Origin: Sphingobacterium sp. UGAL515B_05 | GTDB lineage: Bacteria; Bacteroidota; Bacteroidia; Sphingobacteriales; Sphingobacteriaceae | Direction of reading: 5' to 3' | Assembly: GCF_033097525.1 (NCBI RefSeq) | Contig: NZ_CP109907.1 | Span: forward strand, 3,534,001-3,598,000 | DNA length: 64,000 bases | In this document: piece after piece, positions 53,361 through 61,855 of the stretch | Layout of the letters: every line of letters begins with the position of its first letter | Numbering within the stretch: the first letter of the stretch is position 1 | The notes under the pieces: generated by a model | What the model saw: the letters and a program-made list of their open reading frames with translations, nothing else | What the model was told of the DNA's origin: nothing | Databases searched by the model: none | Translations under genes and position numbers: made by a program

Positions 53361-54935
53361 ATGAAAAATTATATTCAAGTTACCTTATGCCTATTTGTTG
53401 GGGTGTTGTCCCAGCTTCCGGCCAAAGCGATAGCACGACAAGATACCATATCCTATATTCAATATATTGATCAAGATAGCATGCAATTGCGCTTACGGCA
53501 GTTTGCTATCGATAACCCGATGTGGCTGGAAAAGAAGGTGCCGCAGCGTTACAGTTTGATTAGTATGGGATACAATTCCACCTCGGGCGATTATCACCGT
53601 GCCCAGGACGCACAGCGGGTAAATATGCTGAATTTTAGTTCGGAGGGAGCTGTTACTATTAAAGATGTACGCTTGTGGGGGCGTTTCAATTATACGAGAT
53701 CTGTCGAAGATAGTACGAGGTTTGCCCATCAGACCAGAGAAAACACCTCTTCCCCCTGGTATTTTGGCTCCTATGGCTACAATCATTATGAACGAACGAC
53801 CTATCGTATCCAGACACGGGGACAGCGTTATTTTGCAGATAGAAAATATGCTGTCTTTGGTGGATTCGATTACCAGGTAGCAAATCATTTTAGCAATAAT
53901 GATCCGAGAGGTAGCATACGCGTAGCGCAACTTAACGGTACGCTCGGCGGTAGTATGCGTATCGTCAAAAACGTCGATATTGGTCTCGAAGGGAAGTATG
54001 GTTATGGGCAGGAGGACTTTGAAATCGCTTATAAAAATGGAAATTCGGCCACAAGCGCTGTGGAATCGCCCTACATGAACTATATTATCAGAGGATACGG
54101 ATGGAAGGTGAGTGACTGGCTACTGGAGCAGAAGATGTTCTATCAGAACGACATGAAGCGCTTTGGTGGTAAATTTTACTCCTCATTGAATTCTTCAATA
54201 GGGGATTTTTATGGCAATGTAGCTTATCTACGTGAGGAACAGAAATATCGACAAACGCTGCGTAACGAGTCTCGCATCAATGAACTCAGTCAGTATAATT
54301 TAAACCGACTAGATTACAATTTGGTGTGGCAGCTGTCATCAGGAAATCAGACTTATATGGCATCACTTGATTGGTCCAGTACACGTGGAAAGGACCAGGT
54401 AACAGAAAGTGGAAATGCACAGAATTATGTTTATCAGAATGATAATGGAGCATTGAATTTAGCTTATATGCTAGCGAAGAAAAAGTGGCGACACTATTAC
54501 GGGGGTAAAATTGGTTTATTGAATGAAATCAGAAGGGATGGCGGCACTGGCACAAGTCTGGACTATGAGCATTTAAACTATCAACTCAATGGAGCCTGGA
54601 CCTATATCACCGCTGCGAATCAAGAAATAGAATTTGGTCTCACAGGTTCTCTTCGCCAAAATATAGGAACATCCTGGTCGCTACCGCTAATCAATGAAAA
54701 CGTATTCCATCAATATGTCTTTTATCATGATGTCCTTTATAATCGTGCAAATTTATATGGGGGTAAAGTAAAATTGGGTTTCAAACAGCGCTTAAAAAAG
54801 GGAAATTTCATTCATTTGATTGCAGACTATAATTATCAAAAAGCGGCATGTTTATCTGATCTGAATCGCGAGAATCTTGCCCCTATAGGGACCACCCGGA
54901 AACAAGTGAATTTAATGATAGCATATGGATTTTAG
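53361..54935 (+). CDS. outer-membrane beta-barrel protein (DUF6850-like)
   Basis: A 524-residue exported protein; the ATG at 53361 replaces an upstream TTG in frame. After a signal (MKNYIQVTLCLFVGVLSQLP) the chain is rich in alternating aromatic/polar strands, such as FGSYGYNHYERTTYRIQTRG and HLNYQLNGAWTYITAANQEI, and ends in VNLMIAYGF with a C-terminal Phe, as outer-membrane barrels do. The pattern resembles the DUF6850 barrel family that goes with DUF4876. It overlaps the cytochrome peroxidase frame region only slightly, if at all. Its role is unknown; a porin-like path for the product is one idea. Confidence 0.75.
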   Translation: MKNYIQVTLCLFVGVLSQLPAKAIARQDTISYIQYIDQDSMQLRLRQFAIDNPMWLEKKVPQRYSLISMGYNSTSGDYHRAQDAQRVNMLNFSSEGAVTIKDVRLWGRFNYTRSVEDSTRFAHQTRENTSSPWYFGSYGYNHYERTTYRIQTRGQRYFADRKYAVFGGFDYQVANHFSNNDPRGSIRVAQLNGTLGGSMRIVKNVDIGLEGKYGYGQEDFEIAYKNGNSATSAVESPYMNYIIRGYGWKVSDWLLEQKMFYQNDMKRFGGKFYSSLNSSIGDFYGNVAYLREEQKYRQTLRNESRINELSQYNLNRLDYNLVWQLSSGNQTYMASLDWSSTRGKDQVTESGNAQNYVYQNDNGALNLAYMLAKKKWRHYYGGKIGLLNEIRRDGGTGTSLDYEHLNYQLNGAWTYITAANQEIEFGLTGSLRQNIGTSWSLPLINENVFHQYVFYHDVLYNRANLYGGKVKLGFKQRLKKGNFIHLIADYNYQKAACLSDLNRENLAPIGTTRKQVNLMIAYGF

Positions 54936-54948
54936 GAAGTGGACTTTG

Positions 54949-56094
54949 ATGAAGAAGAATACACTGATTGTTATCGCAATCTTTATTGCACCTTTGTTGA
55001 TTTCGGCATTTGCAAATCGTGCCGACGAGCAGGTAGATCTACAGGAACTGCGCGAACGCTACAGTAGTGGACGTCAGGAACTATGGCCACAGCCACATAT
55101 TGACTCAGCTGTGAGACCTGGTTTTATGGATATCGGTGTATTGCCCCAGGTAAGCTATCCGGTGGATAATCCATATAGCAAGGAAAAATCGCTGCTCGGA
55201 AAGTTGTTGTTTTTTGACCCCAGACTTTCAGCATCAAAGCAAATCTCTTGCGCAAGCTGTCATGATCCGCAATTGGGATTTGGAGATGGAAAAAGCCTCG
55301 CGCACGGACATGGAAGGCGTGAGGGAAAAAGAAATGCGATGACGTTGTACAATGTCGCATTTTATAAGTCTTTAATGTGGGACGGCCGTGCTAAGAGCCT
55401 GGAAGATCAGGTCTTGCTACCGACACAAGACCATTTGGAAATGAATACACCGTTGGATACTTTAATAGCACATGTAAAAGCTGTGCGCGGCTATGCGAAA
55501 TACTTCGAACAAGCTTTTGGGGATAAACAGATTACCTTGCTTCGAATACAACAGGCGCTCGCTACCTTTGAACGTGGTATTGTGAGCTATCCAACAAAAT
55601 TTGATCGATTTGTACAGGGGCAGGCCGATGCATTGAACGATGAGGAACTCACCGGGCTACATTTGTTTCGCACCAAAGCACGTTGTATAAATTGCCACAA
55701 TACACCTTTGTTCTCTGACAATCTATTTCATAATGATGGACAGACACTGTACGGAACCAAACAGCAGGATTTTGGCCACTACCAGCTCACCGGAGATCAG
55801 AAAGATATTGGCGCATTCCGTACACCATCGCTTCGAAATACAGGTCTGACAGGTCCCTGGATGCATCACGGCAACTTTCCAACCTTGCGTGATGTGGTCG
55901 AACTCTATAATCTTGGTAATCCAGCACCAATACAAAAGCATGTAAAAATTGATGAAAAGACAAGACCTATACATTCACCGCTGTTAAAGAGATTGAATTT
56001 ATCGAGACAGGAAGTCGATGCGGTCATAGCTTTTTTACAGGCTATAAGTACACCGACACAACGTCGGATTGCTATGCCACAACTTCCTGAATAA
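54949..56094 (+). CDS. di-heme cytochrome c peroxidase/MauG-family protein
   Basis: A 381-residue exported protein from the ATG at 54949, with a purine-rich stretch before it and a signal (MKKNTLIVIAIFIAPLLISA). Two CxxCH heme sites are seen: CASCH at 101-105 and CINCH at 246-250. The first is in SKQISCASCHDPQLGFGDGK, the second before NTPLFSDNLFHNDGQ. The FRTPSLRNTGLTGPWMHHG and DVVELYNLG motifs are also typical. Such proteins reduce hydrogen peroxide or oxidise a partner through high-valent heme. Its operonic tie to the receptor, DUF4876 and barrel genes suggests periplasmic processing of the imported complex. Confidence 0.92.
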   Translation: MKKNTLIVIAIFIAPLLISAFANRADEQVDLQELRERYSSGRQELWPQPHIDSAVRPGFMDIGVLPQVSYPVDNPYSKEKSLLGKLLFFDPRLSASKQISCASCHDPQLGFGDGKSLAHGHGRREGKRNAMTLYNVAFYKSLMWDGRAKSLEDQVLLPTQDHLEMNTPLDTLIAHVKAVRGYAKYFEQAFGDKQITLLRIQQALATFERGIVSYPTKFDRFVQGQADALNDEELTGLHLFRTKARCINCHNTPLFSDNLFHNDGQTLYGTKQQDFGHYQLTGDQKDIGAFRTPSLRNTGLTGPWMHHGNFPTLRDVVELYNLGNPAPIQKHVKIDEKTRPIHSPLLKRLNLSRQEVDAVIAFLQAISTPTQRRIAMPQLPE

Positions 56095-56369
56095 GGAAAG
56101 CTATATCTTGTTAGCGAATCAAATTCCAGGCTGATTTTTAGTTGATTTTTTTCTTTTACGCCTTGCCAGGGATGGAATTGCAGCTGTAATTATTACTTTA
56201 AAGCAGCTGGAAAAGGCTTTATTTTCATGCTTAGAATCGCATTGGGGCCAGGAATATTCGCTTTTCGGCAGTAGAATTATTCGATCTTCTGTTCATAGAA
56301 AAAAAATGGTAGATTTGAATGTAAATTTTATCTACTTAAACTGAAAAGCAAAAAGTCGCGCATTAATCG

Positions 56370-56804
56370 ATGAACTCCGATCAACAGATTTGGCAAATGT
56401 TTCAAGTTGGGCATGAACCGTCGTTCAAAATACTTTTTGAACGATACAACCAACTGTTGTTCAATTATGGGTTTAAGTTTACACAAGATGAGGTGATTAT
56501 CGAGGATAGTATTCAAGAGTTATTTGTTAAATTATGGTGCAACAGAGAGAACTTAAGTACAGATGTTGCGGTCAAAAACTACCTATATAAGGCTTTCCGT
56601 CGTACGTTGGTAAAGAAAATCGAGCAATCACTTCGGCGGACAGAAGTGACCAATTCTTCCGTTGATTATTTGCCATTTACCATTGAGCTTCCACATGATC
56701 TTACTATAATCCGTCGGGAACGTGCTATGAAGATTCGGGATAGACTCGATCAAGCGCTGCAACAGATGACCGCTCGTCAGCGCGAAATTATTCATCTACT
56801 CTAG
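56370..56804 (+). pseudogene. truncated ECF sigma factor (region 4 missing)
   Basis: The frame starts as a normal ECF factor (IWQMFQVGHEPSFKILFERY, DSIQELFVKLWCNRENLS, NYLYKAFRRTLVKKIEQSLR) but stops at 144 residues after QQMTARQREIIHLL. The helix-turn-helix that should follow REIIHL is lost. Relatives are about 190 residues. The next bases belong to a different coding fragment in another frame (see 56807-57028), so a recombination junction near 56800 is likely. Without region 4 it should not recognise promoters. No FecR gene follows. Confidence 0.75.
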
Positions 56805-56806
56805 TC

Positions 56807-57028
56807 GATGTAGTGTTTATTGATGCTCTTATGGATACTTGCATATTTGTTTTTGACGAAGATGTTTCTGGGGAATTTAGCACAATTGATCTGTTGTATC
56901 GAGGTCGGTTTGAAAATGGCAATGAGCTAGCTGAGTTTGATGGTTCTGGACGATCTTTGTACTATATAAGTTTTTATAGCGGGCTAGAATTAGAGGTATT
57001 TGCGAAAGCATTAGTAGTTGAATTATAG
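56807..57028 (+). pseudogene. orphan C-terminal gene fragment fused behind the sigma remnant
   Basis: A frame without a proper ATG at its beginning reads VVFIDALMDTCIFVFDEDVS, GEFSTIDLLYRGRFENGNEL, then FDGSGRSLYYISFYSGLELE and a stop at 57026-57028. It is in a different frame from the sigma remnant and extends back across its 3' end. The chain looks like the coherent end of a small protein rather than noise. I do not recognise it; immunity-like is possible given the region. Confidence 0.45.
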
Positions 57029-57079
57029 AATAGATTTTAATAGAAGTATTATATCTCGATTTTGAAGCAAGATAATAGA

Positions 57080-57154
57080 AGTGATTAGATTGATTTTCGC
57101 GGACATTCATTTTCCGAATTTTTAGACAACCTATATTATCAAACAGGACGATGA
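57080..57154 (+). pseudogene. 3' end of a second SMI1/KNR4-like gene
   Basis: The DNA from about 57080 translates (after a TAG at 57086-57088) to IDFRGHSFSEFLDNLYYQTG R and ends at TGA 57152-57154. This corresponds to IDFCGNSFSEFLENLYNF at the end of the broken gene at 35818-36234, with close DNA similarity over about 45 bases. Nothing upstream belongs to this gene, so only the tail remains. The TGA overlaps the ATG of the next lipoprotein gene. Confidence 0.6.
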
Positions 57155-57588
57155 AAAAGATTCTTTTGTTTATCATACTGATATTTTTTCTTAGCGGTTG
57201 CTTTCAAAAGCCTGCCCTTGACAAATCACGAATTGACTATAGAATAGGAAATAGTTTTATTCGACTTTATATTGATCATTCAGGCCACGCTACCGCTCAA
57301 TCCGGACGGTTAATTGAAAAGGGTGATAATAGCATTGTCATAGATCGTATTTTAGATAGCACAAAGTTTACTGTTAAAGCTGGTGGTGAATTTATAAGTA
57401 GGTTGAGAAAAATTAATAATCCTGTAGTTGAAGGCGGGAATGGTTACAGTCGAACCCAAATATTTCTCGGTGACTCTTTGTGTTATGATACTAAGGTATA
57501 TAGTTCGAATTTTTGGAAATTATATTCTATCATTTCTGAAGACATACCCAATGAATTTAATCCATTTAAAACACATCAATTTGATTAG
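57151..57588 (+). CDS. hypothetical lipoprotein (145 residues)
   Basis: An ATG at 57151 starts a lipoprotein signal, MKKILLFIILIFFLSGC, followed by a ~125-residue mature domain of beta character (NSFIRLYIDHSGHATAQSGR and DSTKFTVKAGGEFISRLRKI). No family is recognised. It begins within the tail of the SMI1-like remnant (ATGA overlap), as immunity-cluster genes often do, so it was probably co-transcribed with the lost gene. Confidence 0.62.
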   Translation: MKKILLFIILIFFLSGCFQKPALDKSRIDYRIGNSFIRLYIDHSGHATAQSGRLIEKGDNSIVIDRILDSTKFTVKAGGEFISRLRKINNPVVEGGNGYSRTQIFLGDSLCYDTKVYSSNFWKLYSIISEDIPNEFNPFKTHQFD

Positions 57589-57743
57589 TTTTTTCAATTA
57601 GACTATTGGTATGAATGATCTAATTAGTAAAAATGCAAATTAAAATAATGTTTCCTGTACCGTATTTTTTAGAATGGATCGATTTGTTTATATTTCCTTA
57701 TTTAAATGGCCGAGTAAAAATTGTGTATGCAAAATATTAAAAG

Positions 57744-58259
57744 ATGAGATCAAAAATTTTTAGACCTATTTTATTTGTTGTTGTCAGTAGTACGCTGTTG
57801 CTGGCATGCCAGTCACCGTCCATAAAAGATAAAATTGAAAATGATGATGTTATTGGTTTCCGCTCTGATGATGAGGCAATGAACGCAGCCATAGTAAAGG
57901 CGAAAAACTCACTCAATCTGTTTTTACAGGCTGTTGAAAAACCGCAAGAAGGGTATGAAGCATTTGCACTTAAAATTGCATATGATACTCCTGATAAAAG
58001 TTTCGAGCATATTTGGGTCGGCGATATCACCTATCAAAATGGTCAATTCACTGGCATTGTCTCTAACAGTCCGGTCTCTACGAAAGAGGTCGCTCTTGGC
58101 GATACCGTAGTGATTGATAACCAAAAAATATCAGATTGGATGTATTTAGAGAAGGGAGTATTACGAGGAGGTTATACGATCCGTGCCATGCGTGATCAAC
58201 TGTCAGGATCAGAAAAGGAAGAATTTAATAAATCGATCGATTTTGTTATAGAAGACTAG
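57744..58259 (+). CDS. DUF2314 lipoprotein
   Basis: A 171-residue lipoprotein (signal ends VVVSSTLLLAC). The mature part carries the DUF2314 (YegJ-like) pattern: SDDEAMNAAIVKAKNSLNLF, a FALKIAYDTPDKSFEHIWVG strand set, then FTGIVSNSP, and ISDWMYLEKGVLRGGYTIRA near the end. DUF2314 proteins are widespread and unassigned; some occur in toxin-immunity clusters. It has its own ATG after a 155-base gap. Function is unknown. Confidence 0.8.
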   Translation: MRSKIFRPILFVVVSSTLLLACQSPSIKDKIENDDVIGFRSDDEAMNAAIVKAKNSLNLFLQAVEKPQEGYEAFALKIAYDTPDKSFEHIWVGDITYQNGQFTGIVSNSPVSTKEVALGDTVVIDNQKISDWMYLEKGVLRGGYTIRAMRDQLSGSEKEEFNKSIDFVIED

Positions 58260-58372
58260 GTTTTTTTTACAACATAACAATAAGGTCCCATACTGTGCAG
58301 AAGCATACATATAGCAGATATATGAAGTGAAAATGACTGTTTTTTTTGTTAAGTTAGCTTCTATGAGATTTT

Positions 58373-58516
58373 ATGAAAAGAGGAATCCTACAAGTGTTAA
58401 TGGGTAAGTCCAGTTTTTTTAAGTATTGCTTTTCTTGCATCCTTTATTGCCTGCTTGCCTTATTGCTTGTTAGCTTTATGGGAGGTATAATTGCCATTAT
58501 GTTAATTTGTTCGTAG
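58373..58516 (+). CDS. possible 47-residue membrane peptide
   Basis: An ATG-initiated frame ends at TAG 58514-58516 and encodes MKRGILQVLMGKSSFFKYCF followed by one or two hydrophobic stretches (CLLALLLVSFMGGIIAIMLI). It lies in the 400-base gap between the DUF2314 gene and the next gene. The composition fits a real small membrane protein, but nothing else supports it. The rest of the gap shows no feature. Confidence 0.35.
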   Translation: MKRGILQVLMGKSSFFKYCFSCILYCLLALLLVSFMGGIIAIMLICS

Positions 58517-58662
58517 TAAGAAAGAAAATTCAGACTTTCGATTGCCGTCATATGAAATATCTTTCGTTAATTATTGAATTAAAAAAGATAAAGAACTTCG
58601 TGAATAAATTTTGATGCTCTCGCTACAACTCAATAATTGAAGTATGCACTTGAAATATATAA

Positions 58663-59019
58663 ATGATACCAAAAAAAGAAACAATCGCAACACTCAGTAA
58701 GAAGTTATCGTTGCCTTATACAGGTACGGAGCAGGACTGGGATATTGAGATGGCAGACTCCAATCGCATCAATGAATTTATCGAGTGGTATCATCAATAT
58801 GAATTACCTTTTGAGGAAAAAGTGGCATTAATGTCTCTGATCATTGCATCTTATGATGATTTTCTAAATGAGAATAATGTAGAGATAGATTACAGATGGG
58901 TTATCATTAAGGCGATGTTAGCAAAGGATAGAATACACTTTGTGGGGTTGATAAATTATTGGTCACTGCGTAATCAAACGGATATTTTCAGGATAACACC
59001 TCTTATGAGGACTGTATAA
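58663..59019 (+). CDS. hypothetical protein (118 residues)
   Basis: A small cytosolic protein with a helical look. Notable segments are WDIEMADSNRINEFIEWYHQ, YELPFEEKVALMSLIIASYD and DFLNENNVEIDYRWVIIKAM. No signal or membrane segment is present, and I do not recognise the family. Size, charge and the surrounding genes resemble immunity proteins of polymorphic toxins, but no motif proves this. Confidence 0.55.
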   Translation: MIPKKETIATLSKKLSLPYTGTEQDWDIEMADSNRINEFIEWYHQYELPFEEKVALMSLIIASYDDFLNENNVEIDYRWVIIKAMLAKDRIHFVGLINYWSLRNQTDIFRITPLMRTV

Positions 59020-59078
59020 TGTGAATAGCTAGAAATATCCCATCTGGGTAGTTGGTTGTCAGCTAAATCAGGATGACA

Positions 59079-59228
59079 TCATTCATCCAGTTCTAAGAAT
59101 GTCGGTAAATCTGATGTGATGCTAAGTGAGATTTCGGTACTAGTTGGCCAAATATGATCCGAATATTCATGCTTGAAGCTTCTCATTAAACGATCAAATA
59201 GACTAAGAATTTGTTCTCTTGATTTCAT
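59079..59228 (-). CDS. possible 49-residue protein coupled to the lipoprotein gene
   Basis: The ATG at 59226-59228 directly follows the TAA of the lipoprotein gene (59229-59231), in the same frame. It encodes MKSREQILSLFDRLMRSFKH then EYSDHIWPTSTEISLSITSD LPTFLELDE and stops. A helical start with a Trp-Pro strand suggests the beginning of a larger domain, so it may be a truncated gene. No family is recognised. The direct stop-start arrangement points to co-translation. Confidence 0.4.
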   Translation of the reverse strand: MKSREQILSLFDRLMRSFKHEYSDHIWPTSTEISLSITSDLPTFLELDE

Positions 59229-59825
59229 TTATTTAAATTTCCTTAATTCTTCCAGCAATTTATTCTGCCTGGTAATGAAAGTATTCAGGCTATCCATTTT
59301 TAGGGGATGTGCATTTTGATACTTTTCAATTTCAGGTAGCGTTTTTCTGATCTTAAAAGCAGTGTACATGCTAACCAGCTTTTCAGTATTTTTAGTTATT
59401 TGACTGATATGATCTGTTATATTTTTTACTTTAAGATCGTATCGATCAGCACTGGCGCTAATTTCTTTTTGTACCTGTTGTTTTACAAGTGAATCTGTAA
59501 TGGCCTTCGTTTGATCATCGGCATCCTGGTAATAAGATTTAGTGGTGTTCAGTACATTGTTATATACCGCTAAAACTTCTTCTGTTTCCTCCAATGTCTT
59601 CACAATCCTGGAATTGAGTGCTGTAAGATTTTTATCATCTTTAATTAATTCGGAATAGATATTGTTTACAGTTATGTTATTTCCACGATAACTTTTAAAA
59701 GAACCTGAAACAGCAGATTCAGCATTGTCCACCGCATTTTCTACAAGAGGTAAATTTTGTTGCTTATTTTCTTGGCAGGAAAGGATAGACAGAGCCAGTG
59801 TGGAAGCGAAAAGGACATTTTTCAT
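59229..59825 (-). CDS. hypothetical coiled-coil lipoprotein
   Basis: A 198-residue lipoprotein with the signal MKNVLFASTLALSILSC (Cys17). The mature chain is almost wholly helical, with a heptad-like pattern from about residue 55 onward (LTALNSRIVKTLEETEEVLA, AITDSLVKQQVQKEISASAD, and a final LNTFITRQNKLLEELRKFK). No family is recognised. It could be a periplasmic coiled-coil adaptor. It may be followed by a small coupled frame (59079-59228). Confidence 0.65.
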   Translation of the reverse strand: MKNVLFASTLALSILSCQENKQQNLPLVENAVDNAESAVSGSFKSYRGNNITVNNIYSELIKDDKNLTALNSRIVKTLEETEEVLAVYNNVLNTTKSYYQDADDQTKAITDSLVKQQVQKEISASADRYDLKVKNITDHISQITKNTEKLVSMYTAFKIRKTLPEIEKYQNAHPLKMDSLNTFITRQNKLLEELRKFK

Positions 59826-59991
59826 AATAGTTTTGCTAAATGGCGTAATATTGTAACCATCCTATATGTCTTCATAATTAAATATACACATTTAACTCAC
59901 ATTTTACCAATTATCTTTAACTTGCCGAATGTCTTATCGCGCTAGTGGGGAGCAGGCTTAGAATAAAGATTATAAATATGCCATTTTAATA

Positions 59992-60360
59992 ATGATGAAA
60001 GACCAAGATTTGTTTATTAAAGAGTTGATTCAATTGTTTCCGAGTTTGAAAGAAGAGTTTTTAGACGAAGATTGCAGGGCTTCTATTACCTTTCAAATGG
60101 GCCGATTTAAACGATTTATACAGCAAGCGATAGCTAAAAATGACGGGGATAAGTTTGATGTTATGGTGGATTTTTTAACCAAGAATTTGCCTTTAGTTGA
60201 TAAACGGGTTCAAAATGCCATTTATCTAAGTTTTTTGCGTAAATTGGATTTTTCCGAAAATCCTGATTTAAAAAAACGCTTAGGACAGCATTTAGGTAAG
60301 GCCTATACTGATATAGAGAATTACAATAATTCTCCAAGAAACAATCGCGGCACCGAGTAA
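59992..60360 (+). CDS. DUF7674-like small protein
   Basis: A 122-residue protein beginning MMKDQDLFIKELIQLFPSLK. The following EEFLDEDCRASITFQMGRFK and NLPLVDKRVQNAIYLSFLRK segments are typical of the DUF7674-type small proteins found in Bacteroidota immunity-like neighbourhoods; this match is tentative. It is cytosolic. The DinB-like gene starts 10 bases after its stop, so the two are probably one operon. Confidence 0.55.
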   Translation: MMKDQDLFIKELIQLFPSLKEEFLDEDCRASITFQMGRFKRFIQQAIAKNDGDKFDVMVDFLTKNLPLVDKRVQNAIYLSFLRKLDFSENPDLKKRLGQHLGKAYTDIENYNNSPRNNRGTE

Positions 60361-60370
60361 AAAGTCAAAT

Positions 60371-60862
60371 ATGCAAGATTCAATGATGATAAAAGACGCG
60401 CTTTGGAGCCAGTTTGGAGCTAGTTTAGACATGCTCGAAAACGCAATCCATATGTGTCCCGATGAACATTGGGACACCGCATTAGATTTTTGGTACCTGT
60501 CTTTCCACAGTCTCTTTTGGACAGATTATTATTTATCGGTAGAACCCAATAAATTTGAGCCACCAAAACCGTTTACTTTTTCAGAATTTGATCCGACGGG
60601 CAAAAAACCGGACCGGACATATACCAGGTCGGAAATTCTTGCGTATTTGGAGCACTGTAGACAGAAAGCTAGAAAGCATATAGAAGAACTCACACCGAGC
60701 AGAATGAATGCCCGTTGGATCAACGAATCTAAAAACTTTTCTCTCCTTGAGATTCTATTGTATAATATGCGGCATATTCAGCATCATGTTGCACAATTGA
60801 ATTTATACCTTAGACAGACTATTGATCGTGCTCCGAAATGGGTATCTCAGGTGAAAAAATAA
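60371..60862 (+). CDS. DinB-like metalloprotein
   Basis: A 163-residue protein with the four-helix DinB/YfiT fold. His residues that could bind the metal are seen in DFWYLSFHSLFWTDYYL and NMRHIQHHVAQLNLYLRQ, and the helical core is otherwise intact. DinB-fold enzymes include thiol transferases and DNA-damage-induced proteins; the substrate is unknown here. It forms an operon with 59992-60360. An internal 133-bp piece of it (60610-60742) was copied to 41571-41703, where it interrupts another gene. Confidence 0.8.
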   Translation: MQDSMMIKDALWSQFGASLDMLENAIHMCPDEHWDTALDFWYLSFHSLFWTDYYLSVEPNKFEPPKPFTFSEFDPTGKKPDRTYTRSEILAYLEHCRQKARKHIEELTPSRMNARWINESKNFSLLEILLYNMRHIQHHVAQLNLYLRQTIDRAPKWVSQVKK

Positions 60863-61133
60863 ACTAGTGCTAAGGCCGAGTCGAGACGCTTTTTTTAAAC
60901 GCCTGTCTCTACAACAATGTCGCAGAAGACAAACCTACTATTCGTTATCACTAAAAAAAATGACCAAATGAAATTATAGACCTGCTTTTGATGATGGGAT
61001 ATGTATTGATTAGGATCAAGTTGTCTTGTAAAATGTATTTACATGGACAAGATCAAGATTTTAAGTACTACTGTAGCAGATTATCAAATTCACTCGTATT
61101 GTTGATGTATCAATAATAAATAACCAAGAAGTT

Positions 61134-61535
61134 ATGAAAAGAAATTACAGAATCTTATTTCCAGCCATCATTATTGTCGTTCTTAGCTCTTGCAAAAAAG
61201 ATGAAAAGATAGCCATTGATAACCTTATCGGTAAATGGACCGTGGCAAATGATGATTCTAAAATTGCCGTAGATGGTTCCGTTACATAAAAATTCAACTC
61301 AGATATGACCTGTATTAAGAATATCTACGATGCGCTTTCAAATCGAGATACCACTATTTACAGAACCTATGTATTAAGTAATGATAAGACTTTGGTGACG
61401 CTCTACGATGAACGCAAGATATATACAGAACAGTATCTGATAAAAAAATTGAATACGAAGGAAATGAAATGGGAGAACGCTTCCCCAAATGACGGTAACG
61501 AGAATAAGAGGTTAGTTCGATCTAACGATCAATAG
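61134..61535 (+). pseudogene. lipocalin-like lipoprotein broken by one in-frame TAA
   Basis: From ATG 61134 the frame reads MKRNYRILFPAIIIVVLSSC (lipoprotein signal), then LIGKWTVANDDSKIAVDGSV T, TAA at 61287-61289, then KFNSDMTCIKNIYDALSNRD and continues to TAG/TAA at 61535. The LIGKW...KFNSDMTC pattern is that of Bacteroidota lipocalin-like lipoproteins, where a Tyr is expected in the broken codon (VTYKF). The intact protein would be about 133 residues. There is no frameshift. The downstream part also has an internal ATG at 61305, which is probably not a natural start. Confidence 0.75.
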
Positions 61536-61855
61536 ATTTCATTAACTTTTCAGATGAATGCGGGGCAGGAATCAAGAAGATAATGGCAAATATGGGCATC
61601 GGATCTTCAGTCGCAATCATGACAATACGAATGGATATATAATTAAATAAAAGTAAATTTTATCTTAAAGGCCGGTATTTATATAACATTCACCTTTTAT
61701 TTAGATTTGAGAAATAACTGGTACAATAACTGCTTAATTACATAAATGACTTTTAGAACCGGTTCGCAACGGTATTGGGAAAGGGAATCAATCTCAAAAA
61801 ATCATTCAAAGAAATGTTCAGAAATAAGACCGCAAACTGTAATTCATAGATCGAA
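61536..61855. other. gap without recognised features
   Basis: A 320-base AT-rich stretch between the broken lipocalin gene and the glycolipid-binding-like gene. I found no gene, repeat or terminator in it; it should hold the promoter of the next gene. Confidence 0.4.

Noticed and set aside
53493..53930. 145-residue antisense frame inside the barrel gene
   Set aside because: It lies fully within a well-supported barrel gene on the other strand and has no signal or family pattern.
56196..56230. AAAGC...GCTTT hairpin as terminator of the peroxidase operon
   Set aside because: The stem is only 5 bp and the T tract is interrupted, too weak to call.
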